From Solen grandis (lineage: Eukaryota > Mollusca > Bivalvia > Adapedonta > Solenidae): a stretch of DNA of 64,000 nt. Made by a program: the position numbers and the translations under genes. The notes beneath the pieces were generated by a model. That model was not told where the DNA came from and did no database searches. It saw nothing but the letters and a program-made list of their open reading frames with translations. This document shows positions 34,532-47,300 of the stretch, one piece after another (position 1 is the first letter of the stretch; each line of letters begins with the position of its first letter). The stretch lies in contig CM037789.1 of assembly GCA_021229015.1 (NCBI GenBank), positions 26,918,782 through 26,982,781 of the forward strand, given 5' to 3'.

Positions 34532-35496
34532 CTTTTCCTAGCCATTTTGGGAAAAAGTACCTAGCCCAGATTGGGAAAATTTTATGTCGTAAAATTGCCT
34601 AATTTGGAAACATGGATGAGACATTAGTAATTTGGGATTGTTAAAAAATCAAATATTTTATGAAAGAAACATAATTATGTTTCTATTCAGGGTTTCTTTT
34701 CTTTTTTTATCATGTTTACTCATTTTCACTAACTTAGTAAGTTTCCAAATTTTATGTAGGTGTATCTGTCCCCACTTAGAATTTCCCTTTGCTGTTTGTA
34801 CAGGAAAAAGTTTACAGTATTTACACATATAGCCTCCCTTTGTCATACTTTAGTAAGCCAAGGATAAGAACGTTCGTACCGTATCGAGTCAAACATAACG
34901 GTCTGGGACTTTTGATGGAGTTATGTTACTATAGAAGGATGGTTGATCTGCAGCTTGATCAGATTTGGAAGTAATTACTGTTTCACATGAGGTTGAATTG
35001 AAGGCCCTAATTCGGACATAGGAATTTGGGGTTGCAATGAGTATTTCATCTTCACTGACATCAGACATACATGACGGATGACTTTACAGTTTTGATTTCA
35101 CTCGATGTAATTGCTGGCAACAAATGACTATGATAAAGCATTACTATGAGTTTCTGAATCCTCTAGCTCAGTCCATTTTTTCCAGAACAATTCTAACTTT
35201 TTAGTGCCTTTACAATCTTCCTTTCTAATACGTTTCGCATGGTATTTGGAATTATGTCTCGCCATAACTGTTTATTTGCCAACGATAAGAACCAAAGCAT
35301 AACAAAACAACAAAATTTGTTGATAATATCCGAGGAATATTAAAAATGGTTGAGACTAAATGCTGACATTGGTCCATTACGATACCGGAATTGGAATATC
35401 GGGAATTTCTGTTCAATTGAGAATATTTTTAAGATTGGAATATTTGCCATTGGGGAATGGGTCCGATAGTCGGACCCATGGTGACACTAGGAAAAG
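34532..35496 (-). mobile_element. Candidate 0.96-kb TIR element
   Basis: Inverted ends CTTTTCCTAG (34532-34541) and CTAGGAAAAG (35487-35496) are perfect over 10 bp. The interior contains two small minus-strand frames, one basic and one acidic (next entry). No target-site duplication was recognised. It lies between the last certain SESTD1 exon and the 33-kb exon. Confidence 0.4.
34889..35265 (-). CDS. Two short ORFs, transposase N-terminus-like
   Basis: ORF 1 (35265-35128, 45 codons plus stop) begins MARHNSKYHAKRIRKEDCKG and continues TKKLELFWKKWTELED. ORF 2 (35068-34889) begins MSDVSEDEILIATPNSYVRI and ends ..QPSFYSNITPSKVPDRYV. The basic 'KKLELFWKK' start resembles the N-termini of some transposases ('..KK.QKLDSFF..'), and the acidic S/E-rich second frame fits the linker that follows in such proteins. 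The frames are not continuous, so this is a decayed fragment or needs a splice I cannot place. Assignment is tentative. Confidence 0.3.
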
Positions 35497-35499
35497 GCT

Positions 35500-37215
35500 T
35501 GTAGGCTCTTATGCTCAAGGTCTATAAAGGTTTGCATTTACTATGGAAATCTCATGATCACTTTATGGATCAATATCACAAAGGTTTACCTTAAAATTAT
35601 ATGAACACCCATGACTATCATCTTTAAAACAGAATTTTAATAATGCAGTTTAAGATCTTGGAAAAGTGTTACTTGAGGCAAATCTTGGGATGAGAACAGT
35701 GGCCTGTGGTCTCCCCCACAACAGCTGTAGACTTTTTATTCACAACTCAGTCAGTATCTACACCTAGGGTCATGCTGCCATTTATCAAAACCCTGTTTGA
35801 AGCAATCAAGGTAAATCCTGCAAAGCACATTTTCACAACTGCTGATTTCAACAGCAGCTTAAAACTGCATCATAAAGATGGGTACTTATCTAGTGGTGCA
35901 AAATAATCACAGTAGCAATAAATAAAACTATTGCCGAAAGAATAAAAAGAGAACAGAATGCATCTAGACCCTTCAATCTAGCCTATTATCTGCTCAATCT
36001 ACCAATCCCATGGTTCAAAATACCACAAAACTGAGAAATAACCAGAGATATTACAGAAAGCTTTTCCAATGTGTTCAAAACCTGGAGGCTTCTATCAATA
36101 CATAGACCAACTCATGTGCCAAATAAATCTATTTCTGAACAAGACTGCGGTGGAGGTGATACCTAAACAACACTAGCTAATGCTACATGCAATAAGTGAT
36201 AAAATACTACAGATATTAAAGGCTAACAATGACTTATAACAAAACTACCCTATCTGACATAAGAATCATTACGTGGTACAGTCTTCTGGCGTGTAGACAG
36301 ACCTTGGTATATTTTAAAGGTAGACGGCACGCTGAATGTATCACTGGCAGGCAGCAAGCCTGAAAGGCTTATCAGTCAGCATCCCACTGGGGTTACCTGA
36401 GTCATGTACACTGGCAAAATGCGCAATACTGGTTTAGACTGGGTTCAAGTCAGATTACAATGTTCAGAATTATTGACTGGTCCCAGTTATAAAACTCTTA
36501 GACTGGTGCTAGTGACTGCATGTTGTGAACCTTCTAGCTTAGATGAATTGCCTACATGGTACTATGTCCAAACATTGTAAAACATGAAAATAAAACTTTG
36601 TGCTCAAATAAGCTTAAAGATATAAAATTGTGTAAAAATGAGTTAGGTCAACTACAAATGGAAATGGTCAAATACATATGTGCTGATGACAATGGCCTAT
36701 CACTCATGACTTAACTATCATCACCCACAACCGTCTATGTTGCAGTACAGCTGCCAGCCATGGGACAATTCCTCATTTTAAAGATTGATTGACCGATTAG
36801 AACTATTGCTACCAATCAAAAATTGTCTTTTCCAGATTAGTGTCCTTCAGGTGGAATGTGTCCCATCTCCTCAAAATAATAAATTCTCAGGAACACCCAG
36901 TAATTGAATTATTTTAGATATGTAGCATGCTAACAGAAAATAGAAATTTGTATAGATCTAGTTTCCATTGGTCTAAAAGTCCCGGCTACATCATGTGGTA
37001 GGTAATGGGAGAACTGATTTTCGAATGATCCATAACAAGCAAATGTAAATCCCACTGGTGATATATGGAGAGTAACAGAATGATATGCTTGTGGGTTACA
37101 TGTAATGGGGTTTAACAAGATCAGGCTGTAAGGATTCATCATTACCTTGGTGAATAATCATATTGAAGCCTATGACATAATGAATCAAATCAACAATACT
37201 GGACTAGAACTTTGT
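35500..37215. other. No gene seen (probable SESTD1 3' intron or flank)
   Basis: AT-rich non-coding sequence after the donor at 37220. If the 33.1-33.4 kb exon belongs to SESTD1, this is intronic. If not, it holds the end of that gene, although no clear poly(A) signal could be tied to it. Confidence 0.4.
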
Positions 37216-37220
37216 CTTAC

Positions 37221-38377
37221 CTCTTCCATTTCGTCCATTAATGCCAGCTCACTGGATCTTTTCTTCAACCCATCATCCTCCTCTTGTCCTAACTGTTCTG
37301 CTCTTGTTTTCATAACTTTATTTAATTCTGCCTGCACCTGACGTTTTGCCATATTTTCCTTTGGCTGCTCCACTTCAGCAGTCTGGAATTTTGTCAATAA
37401 ATGCTGGAAGTTCATTGGCTGCTCGTCATTACGTTGTTTTATGTATTTTTTCGGCAAAATTTCCACTTTTGGTGGCACAGGTCTCGAAATATCCGGTGTG
37501 CTTTTTGAAATTGGTAAGGTGTCTGGAATCACATTAGCACGAGGTTTTGAGGTTTCTCGATAATCTTGTTTGTATGGTCTTTGTTCTGGTTTTGACACAT
37601 TTGGTTGGCTTTGAAATGAATGAACAACTGTTGACACTTCTGGCTGAATGAATGAATCAGGTTGAGATATATTGGACTCAGATCTAACATGGGAATACTC
37701 CGGTCTGTACGCAGACTGTGTGGGTCTGTAGACATCTTGCTGCATTTCGTCTCTGTTAGCCGGATCGGGAACCCTAGTATGAATCGGTTTGTGAAGATGA
37801 AGTGAAGGATGCAGATGATGACGGAACACTTTGAATAAAATCCTCTGACCGCGGATAGTAAGACTGACTAACGTGTGGCTGGGACTGGCTATCCATGAAC
37901 GTTTCTGGCTCAATTCGTTCTCCATTCACTGGACCTTTATTATTCTGAATCACATTACTAGGCAAGTTCAAACTTGTCAATGACCTTGACCTCTCACCGT
38001 GCTGCCTCTCCATCTCTATCGTTGACCTTATACTGTCGTGTTTTGTGATTGGCCCTTTTTTTCTCCGTCGCTGTGTCTGAGGCTTGTTGAAGCTTTGCGT
38101 TCTACCTGGTTGAACACTTGCATTATAGGGCAACGACTGAGATTTCTGGCTCCTTTGCGATGGAGTTCTTTGGGGTAGGGCTGACCTTTGACCTTGCTCC
38201 ATTGGGTATGGTGGCTTTGCTTTTGAAATTTTGGGCATTACTGATGGGGGCTGTCCGGTTTGTTCCATTTCGGCCCAGTATCTGTCAAGTTCTGACAATT
38301 TGTGCTCCATTTTCCTGAGTCGGCTATTGATGTTTTCTGTGGCAGTTTGATCTTCAGTGCTTAATCGTTTCTCTTGA
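37221..38377 (-). CDS. SESTD1 exon: disordered C-terminal extension, frameshifted
   Basis: 1157 bp, one base more than phase requires. It starts QEKRLSTEDQTATENINSRL (end of the conserved core). A long low-complexity segment follows, rich in S, P, Q and R, with basic patches such as TQRRRKKGPITKHD. In the first frame a TAG follows SSSQTDSY at 37774-37776. The next frame continues with VPDPANRDEMQQDVYRPTQS and stays open to a good donor at 37220 (GAG|GTAAGA) after KKRSSELALMDEMEE. The two frames share composition, so the extra base, probably within TACTAGGG, is an assembly error or a real disruptive allele. Confidence 0.85.
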
Positions 38378-41300
38378 CTGCAATAAATAATAATTCATTT
38401 TGTATATCTTATAATAATACAGTTTCTTATTAAAAGTTTCATTGTTTAATGCTATTACATGCATCATGTTAGTGTTACAGAAAAAAATCTGGACTATTTC
38501 CAACTGTTTAACACAAGTCTAAAACAAAGTTTAGTACAATCAATACTTTTCTTTTTTCACTTTTTTCAACATTAGAGAAATTATTTTACCATTTTACGTC
38601 AGGTTATTTTGTAATAAAAGGAGAAATATTTGCTAAAAAAAGAAGAAATATTTGCTAAAAAAGGAATTGTTCAACTCAGTTTTAAATTAGAAATACTCTT
38701 TTTTTCTGTTTTGGTTTCCACAACTCCCAATCCCCAACATTACTTAAAACTAAGTTATACTTCAATTCTTAGCAGCTAACATCATCATTGTCTCTCTAAT
38801 ACTGGTAACTAAACTATTTCCTAAAATAGGAATGGTAAAATGAGTCTTGACCTAATTTAAGAAATCAAGTATACATATAACTTAGTGCTATGTAATGTTT
38901 GAGGATTTTGACCCCAAACTCAATTAAAATTTGGATACCAAGACTTATAACCTTCTGCTGGTGGTCAAAGTTGAAGACTTTTTTTTCAATATAATGGAAT
39001 CAAAGGACAATTGTTATTTTGCTTGAATAGATATAGAAATCATTAATAAATCTATAATACGTTAATTTGAAACCATAAGACAGGAAAGATATTTCAGCAG
39101 AAATGATATCCGTATATTATTTTGTATAGACTTGATAGCAGAGTCATTAATTCAATGTGCATTATAGCTATATGAATGCTGTGATTTTCTCACTGGATTT
39201 ATATCTCAAAGCCATGACTTATACACAACAGTGAAAGTGCTTTCTTGAAAATGACATAGTGTTATAAATGGTATACCTATGAAATATTAAATTCTATCAA
39301 AAATATGTGCATCAATCATATATATACTGCAGCTGGTATTTTCTTCTTATGGTATAGTATACTATTTCAAGACTAAGATAAATCATTTTAAATAACTAAT
39401 AATCATCTATTTTTAGTTTTAAAAATATATGTACATTTGTTCATTAGAATAATATTAAAGTTAGTCATTTATGTAATATACCATAATTTTTTCTTTGTCC
39501 AAAAAAAAAATTAAAAAAATTTTTGGCCAAAAAATTTTTTTTAAAAATTTAAGAATTTAAAACATAAAATTTGGTTTGATATTGGAAATCTTTTAATATT
39601 AATTATATTTTCATACATGATACAAATCAATTACCTACATTTACTGTCATATCTATATACCTGCCCGATACCTGAATTTGCAAAAAATACCTGACAGTTC
39701 TCACAATATCTTCTGCATATTTATCTATGTTAATTATAACTGCAGCTGTGAACAGAATACCTTCAGACCAAGAAAAAAAAAAAAGACTTGTTTTTTTAAA
39801 TGGTGCAGTAATTGTGTGAAACTCGGCTACACGAATGTTAATCACTTGGGTCTATGTATGACGCAAATGGATGGCACAAGGCTCCGGTTAGCACGTGCAA
39901 CAGCACCGTTGGATCGTGGATGATGAGATTATACGTACATATGCTGTGTACAGGGTAATGAGTGATGCTGATGAAGATGATGATAACCCTAGCAATCGTT
40001 TTTTTCTATGAGGAATTAGGACACTTTCCTTGGGAAATAGAATATCTGGGATAACTTTTTTACAAGTAATTAGAAAATTAGTATTTTTTCTCATGTAAAT
40101 TTGGTGATTTGTCTTTTATTACGGAAATACTAAAATGTTGTATCATAATTTCAATAAAACAAAATCATTTAAATACATATAATAACTATATTTTATTATT
40201 TTGATAGGTATTTGCAGGTTTTGAAAATACTTTTGAGTTTTTTTTAAAATTTAATTTGGTTTTGTATTCTTATAACTTATATTTCAGCTAGCTATGGGGC
40301 AGTACAAGACAAAAAGGATACAAACATATGTAACCATAGCAACAGAACTGCAGTATATGACAACTTATGACAGATGACACTATGGGTATGACAATAACAG
40401 ACGATGACATAGAAGAGACGCAGAATTCTGACGTCTCCAGAAAAAATTGCAAACAGTATTACTGATTAAAACATCTGTCGCTTATAGAGTAAAACCACAT
40501 ATTCACAAAGCTTTGGTTTGAATAACCAAAGGTTAATCAAATACTGATTTATACTGTATATAACTACAGATTAACCATAAATAAGTTATAACCATGTTTA
40601 TCAAACATTGGTTAAGTAACTATAAGCTAACCCTAGGCTACCCAAATGTCAGTTAAAAAATGTAAAAGTTAACCACTAGCCAATGGCTATCTTTTAACCA
40701 AAATTTGTTAAAGAAAGTATGGTTAATTATAATTTAACCTATATTTTATAGGACAGTACAGAATGTTAACAGTGGTCAAGGTAAACCAAGGTTTAAACAG
40801 CAAGTTAATTTTGAACTAAGGTTTATACAACTAACAGCTAAGGCAGGCTTTTAGACAACTTCTGATGGAACTAAGTTAAGATTCCAGTCTAGTGTAAGTA
40901 CTTTTGTGTGATACATTATGGAAACATATTCATTTATATTAAATTTAAAATGCATCTTTTTGATTTATTTTATTATTACATGTCTATAACCAAAATTTGT
41001 ATTACCAGTATTCTGTTTAAAGCAGAAAACTTTATCTTTTTTGCTATTAAAAACATTTTAACCCTTTCCCTCATATAGACTCATTTTGACGCACTCAATA
41101 GGTACCACATAAAACCAAAATACTTTTTCCAAATGAGAGCGAACAGCATAAAACCTGATCAGCCTGCGAGTTACTCACAGGCTGATCTGGTTTTATGCTG
41201 TTCGCATAGGTCTTTTCATGGTTTCCTCTATGAGGGAAAGGGTTAAATACAGTTAAGTCAATTTCTCTTCTTCATGATTAAAAATAAGGCAATCTGTCTT

Positions 41301-44300
41301 ATAAAGCTTTACATACTATTCAAAGGTACCTGGTATGTCTCTCAGGTAGAAAAATGTACAAATTTACATACAAGAGTGTTCTTTAGAACACGTGTCACCT
41401 GCTGAAGCGTAACGGAAAAAGTGTGATGGACAGACAAACGGATGGACGGACAACGGGAAATTGACCCCTATGAAAATGCTGTTTGTCATGACTTATAGAT
41501 ATTACAAAACTTCATTTACAACAACTTTTTTTTTTTTCATTTATACTGGCTTTATACATAATAAGAGGGTTGGTGATTAACCATTTCCCTCATATAGACT
41601 CATTTTGACACCCTCAATAGGTACCACATAAAGCCTGATCTGTAGAAAACCACAGTTAAACCTTACCAAATTTAATTATAAAGTCCCCATTTCCAGACCA
41701 CTGATGAGCAGCGAACAGCATGAAACCTGATCAGCCTGCGAGTTACTCGCAGGCTGATCTGGTTTTATGCTGTTCGCATAGGTCTTTTAATGGTGTCCTC
41801 TATGAGGGAAAGGGTTAATTCTATTGACAATACACATCCAACAGTCTCAGGTTTAAACATTGGTTGATTTATTAGTATTTTACAATGTCCATTAGTGTTT
41901 GATTTTGTTACTTTACAGGTTTCAAGGTTTTGTATTTTAATAAAATAATAAATGAGCACAGAATACTTCCTTGCACAAATAAAGCAAATGAGACAAATGA
42001 AAACGTTGACAAACTAAACATGAAGCTGTCCAGGATTCTAATCCAGCTGAAATAATTGACAAAAAGCTAGCCACTCTCACACGTGAGCTTCCATTGATTG
42101 ACAGAAATGAAACAGAAATCTTGCAATAAGCTTAACATGTTTATAAAATTATGAAAATATATTAGACAAAGCTCTGATAAATTGACACAATGATGAACAG
42201 AGATTATGAGCTTTAAAAAAAGGAATTTTAAAAAAAAAAAAAGAGGTTAAAAAATTAAGAATTAAAAATGTCAAAAATTAAATAGACTGGTTTTAAACAG
42301 AAAGAATGAGTTAGAGAACTTTAAATGCTGTAATAGTTTTAAACAAATTGTGTAGAAATAAAAAATTTTCTTAGTTTAATTCCTTTAATGTCAAAAAATA
42401 AAACCTTAACAATCAGTTACAACTAAAAAAAAAAAAAATAAACCCGTTTAAGTTGGATAAGTGAGCAAAAAAAGAAAACACACTGGTTCATGTATTTTTA
42501 ATGGAATACAGTAAAAAAAGGAAAGAGGCTCAAAAGCAACCAAATTTTTGATGAAACAGTTTCCCCATTGGAATGGAAAATGATGCAAGGGAGGTGACTG
42601 ATGCATTTTTACCTGTCTGGCCACTGAAGTATTTCCTGCCCAGCTCTGAATGAACAATTGCCATTAAAGAGTAAAGGTAGGAAAATATACTCAGGTGTAC
42701 ACAAAGGCTTTCATTTAATTAAAATGTTTTTTTTTTTTCTTTTCAAAATATATTATGTTATAATATTATAATATTATATATATTATATATATTATAAATG
42801 TTTTGAGTAATGTATGACTAATTTGATATGCATATTTAATTTGAAAGTATTTTTGATACTCATTTAAGTGGAATCAGCCCAAACATAATATATTACTGAA
42901 AGAAATTATACATTTGAATTATCTAAAACCCATGTATACACTTTCTTTTCAAAAGAGTATAGTAAAGTTGAATCTTACCATGGCCTAGAAAAAGTCTGTG
43001 TTTAAAGCAGATGTCCACAAATAGTAATCTTATCTAGAAATCTTATAGGGTAGAACTTGGAATTTTTCATTTTTCCATTTGAAATAATAATAAGTTAGCA
43101 AAATCTAAGTCATATTATTATGCTGGAGCTATGATATTTCTATAAAAGATAAAGAATGGTTAAAAAGTCAAATGCTAGATTTCTTCATTGTCTGAAATCA
43201 GGTTATACTAAACACAGAATTTTAATTTGGCCCAATAATGTTGGTAGTTAAGTTGTTTTTGTTTTTTTAACACAAATACAGGTTGTTATAAGGTCACAGT
43301 TCTTGAAACACACAGACATAAATTATAGAGTAATGTCTTTGGAAAGCATGCAACATCAACAGTTATAGGATAAACACTTCTTTATAGAGAAATCACCAAA
43401 TCAAATAATAAATATGCGTTAATTTTTTTTTTCCTATTCAAAAATATGTTTTTAATAAACACAGATGCAATCATATGGTTCAATTTTGTATGAGAAAAAT
43501 GTGTTTAAATTCTTGAGGAGCATAATTTTGATTAGTTTAAATATTTAATGTTAATTAAGAAAAAAAGTCCTTTCAATTTAATCCAGTAACTAATTTTATT
43601 GTTACTGTCTAACCCTTTACTTAATAAAGACAAAATATTTTGACACCTGGCAAACAAAGCAGACCCAGATCAGACTGCTCCTACCAAAATCTCGCTGGTC
43701 AGGGTCTCCTCTGTTTGCTCACATGATTTTGTTGCTAAGATTCTACAGTCTACATGGCAAAGAAAAACCCATTATTTCCTATACCATTTAATTATCAGTA
43801 CATTGAGTTTCATCCAGTCATAAATTTGTACATGAATATTCACAAGGTTATGGGTTAAAGGTCAGGTCAAATGATCCTAAGACTGTACTGTCCTGAAATG
43901 CATGATCATGATATTACAAACTGTATCCTTGCATTTCTATCCAACATGACATTCAATTAATCCAGAATTCATGCCAATATACAAAGGATTGGATTACTCA
44001 TATACCAATATTCATTCATTTTTTCATAAAGATTTTATTATAAATATATATCTTTAAAACCATTTCTACAATATAAGTCCTACAATATTTATAAATATAC
44101 TCATGCACAGTTATTGGAGATAGGGTGGGGGACATTACACTAGACTACATTGTCATAAAATAAATACCTAAAAGAACATGAAATGGTATCAAAAATAAAA
44201 CCATGAAAAATGCTAATATAAGTCAAATAATATTTATATAAAAAATGTGAATGAAAAGTCAATGTTAGTAAAATAACAGTGTTATCCAATAAGAATAGCA

Positions 44301-47300
44301 ATAATTCTAAAATCTAAACATAAGAATAAAAATCCCAAATTTAAAAAAAAATCACCCATTATAAAATGCTACCTACCCATCCACCACAATAATGGGCAAG
44401 GCAAGTCTCTCCAGGAGAGCCCTGCCCATATGCCCAGTCTCCTTGACCTCTCGCCCAACCTCCCTCTTCTCCGGAGTGTAGCGCTGAAGGGCGTCTCTAA
44501 CAGCAACATCCCCGGTCAGAGTCTGGGCTATAACCACCATCAGTTGTTCTATTCGCTCCAGGAGCTTAAGGGGTCAAACAAAAAGGTCAAGGTCAATTTA
44601 TGGGGTCACCAGGTTACAGTATGCTTTCCTTATGTCCAGTTATTTGTGTCAATTTTCTTTGCTACCATGGATGACCAATCCTTAGATAAAAAATGCCTGA
44701 ATACAGCAAAAAGAATAAGCTTTGAAGAAATTTTTGTCATCAGTAAATTGAATCTGAAAACTTAGTCTTTAGCCAAAGGAAAAAGAATCAATCCTACACT
44801 TAATCCATCAGTAAAGGGGGTGAATAATCTCTCTAAACCACCTTGACATGAAAAGATATTGAACTTTTTTTGTTTGCAAAAAAGGACACAACATAATGAG
44901 ACAGGGACAAATTGGGTTGTTTCCATACTCTTTCGAGAAGTTGGGGCATATAGTGAAGAAATAGCTAGTCAGTGGTTCTACATAGAAACCAGGGGTACCT
45001 TGGCTGAACCCTACCTTATCTGACTGGGCCAGGAACATGGAGGCCACGTTCAGCCTGTTGGCACGCTCATTGTTGCCGCCCGAGAATCGTTTCCATGCCT
45101 CCTCCAGATTGAATGACAGCTGGTTGTTGGGCTCGAGGTCCATCCGAAGTGACCTTCGTAAGACAAGGGCTGCCTGGATCAACTGCTTCCCATAGTCATA
45201 GGTGCCCTGTGGAGGACATTAACATAAACAAGTTAGTGAGATTTACTATGTCTGTGAGATTTATGTAATGAGATAAATGAAGTTAATGAGACCTAGTGAG
45301 ATTTACAGGGATTTTTTTCAGTACCTTTGGGAAAGGTATTAGTCTGCCATTTGGAAGAATCGCACTGTTTCTTTTTAAATTGGTGAGTTTTCTTTGAAAC
45401 ACAAATTAACACGTTACAACTCTTCTTCTTGACATTGTCATTTCAGCATTTTATCAATTGTACGATTCTTTTCTTGCTTTCTTAATCTTTTCGGACTCAT
45501 AAATTTCAGATAACATGCTGTTCATTAATTTTTATAACTCTATGGCAGAATGCCACCAGATGAAAAAGTTTATCGGTGACGCTATGTCAGCAAGGTTTAT
45601 CACTGGATTTCCCAGGTGGGTGGGGCATTCTTACCTGAGCTGTGCCCTCAACCTGTCTGTGTTCGGACTGCAGCTGGTCAATCTCTTGCTGGGACTGACC
45701 GATATGGGTGTGAGTGGTCATCATCACCTCACACAGCTCAAGTATCCAATTGACCGCCTGGAGAAATCACCAAGGAAACAAGAGGGAATATGTTAGATGG
45801 ATACAGAGAAACTATATACTAGATATCTGTTGACATAAAGATTTTATACTACAAAACAAGGCAAGAAAATATATCATTTTTGAAATATATGAGACTGACA
45901 TATGAAAACTAGATTGACAAAATATTTTTTTTTTTAATTTATTTTCAATTTAATATGCAATAATGAAAAATTTTCAGCAAACATTTTTTTTCAATATGAA
46001 TATTTTTACTAGAATTCCATTTACATTTCAATTTAATTTGCATGTATCATTTTGCAAATATTTTTCAAAACAATACCAAGAACTGTAGAATTCAATTAAA
46101 TCATACAAGAATTGTTGGAACCACACATATGCTCCCATTGAGGTCACTGTGACCTTGACCTTTGACCAAGTGACCCCAAAATCAATATGGGTCATCTTTT
46201 CCCCTTTCGTTGGGGGGATAAAAATGCTCCCCCCCCCCCCCCCCAAAATTCAAATCTCAATAAAATCTTACCTATCTCATGGAGAAAAAAATTCTAAGAT
46301 GATGGGGAAGAAGCCTAATACCATATTTTTGGGAACATTTCTTAACATTGGGAGAATAGAAAACCTGGGGTTAATAGCAAATCTTGGGAAAAATGCTTGA
46401 ATTCAAAGAATTTTTCAGAGGGGAAGACGCCTATGAAGGCCCCTAATAAAGAAAAATCACCCTGTGAAATCATGAGTATTACTCTGTATAAATCTGAATC
46501 AAGCTTACCTGTTCCGCATCCCTCTCACATTTCCGCAGCTGTAATGTCTGTTGTAACTTAAGGCGCCGCACCTCGGCCAATTCGTCACATCTCATTTTTC
46601 TCTCCTGAAGATCCTCCAGGCGCTGGTTCACATGCTTGATCTGGGTTGCATAGTCTGGTGAGATGTCCTTACCGAAAGCATTTTTGATTGGCCGAGACAT
46701 CTCATCCAATAAGGTGTGTCCGTCTGCCATGGCACGACTTGCTGCTGTATCTGAAATAGACGCAGACTCACAATGACATAATTAGTTTTATAAGATGCTG
46801 GCATATATATTGTAGAAGAGAGGGCAAACAATACAAATATCCTAAACTCATTTTTTTTCTTTCAATCAGGAAACAAACTCTTACAGCTAATACTTATCCT
46901 TCTTGAAAGTATGAGGGATGGACCTGTACTTTGTACCTCAGGGAATACCAGGAAAGATTCCTGCCTCCAACTAGGGTTTGTACAAATCTGCTGTCATGTA
47001 TGTTACTGCCAAATTTCCTCAACAGAACTACCAGGAAATTGACTTATGCAACCAGTCTTGAACAAGCTATTCAAATGGGCACTGTGGTAACATACCCAAC
47101 TGCAGATCTAAAGGTTGTGAGTTCAAACCCCAATGGGGCAAAGGATTTTTCATGGCCTCCCCTTATTCAAAGTACTGGTCCAACCCAGTTACGTCAAGAT
47201 GGATTATAGCATAAGTTGTATGAACTTATTTCCCAATATATGTAAAGTAAGTAAGTTTGACAGGTTCTGAACTAGATAAATCAATTAGATTTTATACAGT

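Larger units (their letters stand above)
38378..44376 (-). other. SESTD1 large intron (6 kb)
   Basis: Non-coding. It holds two copies of the TTAA MITE (41058-41246, 41577-41818), a family-2 hairpin element (43607-43859) and GGTTAA-rich sequence at 40490-40850. A/T-run hairpin-prone DNA lies at 39498-39550. No nested gene is visible. Confidence 0.7.

Noticed and set aside
46028..46400. Frames on both strands near 46.1-46.4 kb
   Set aside because: Driven by the poly-C/poly-G tracts in an intron; no splice or homology support.
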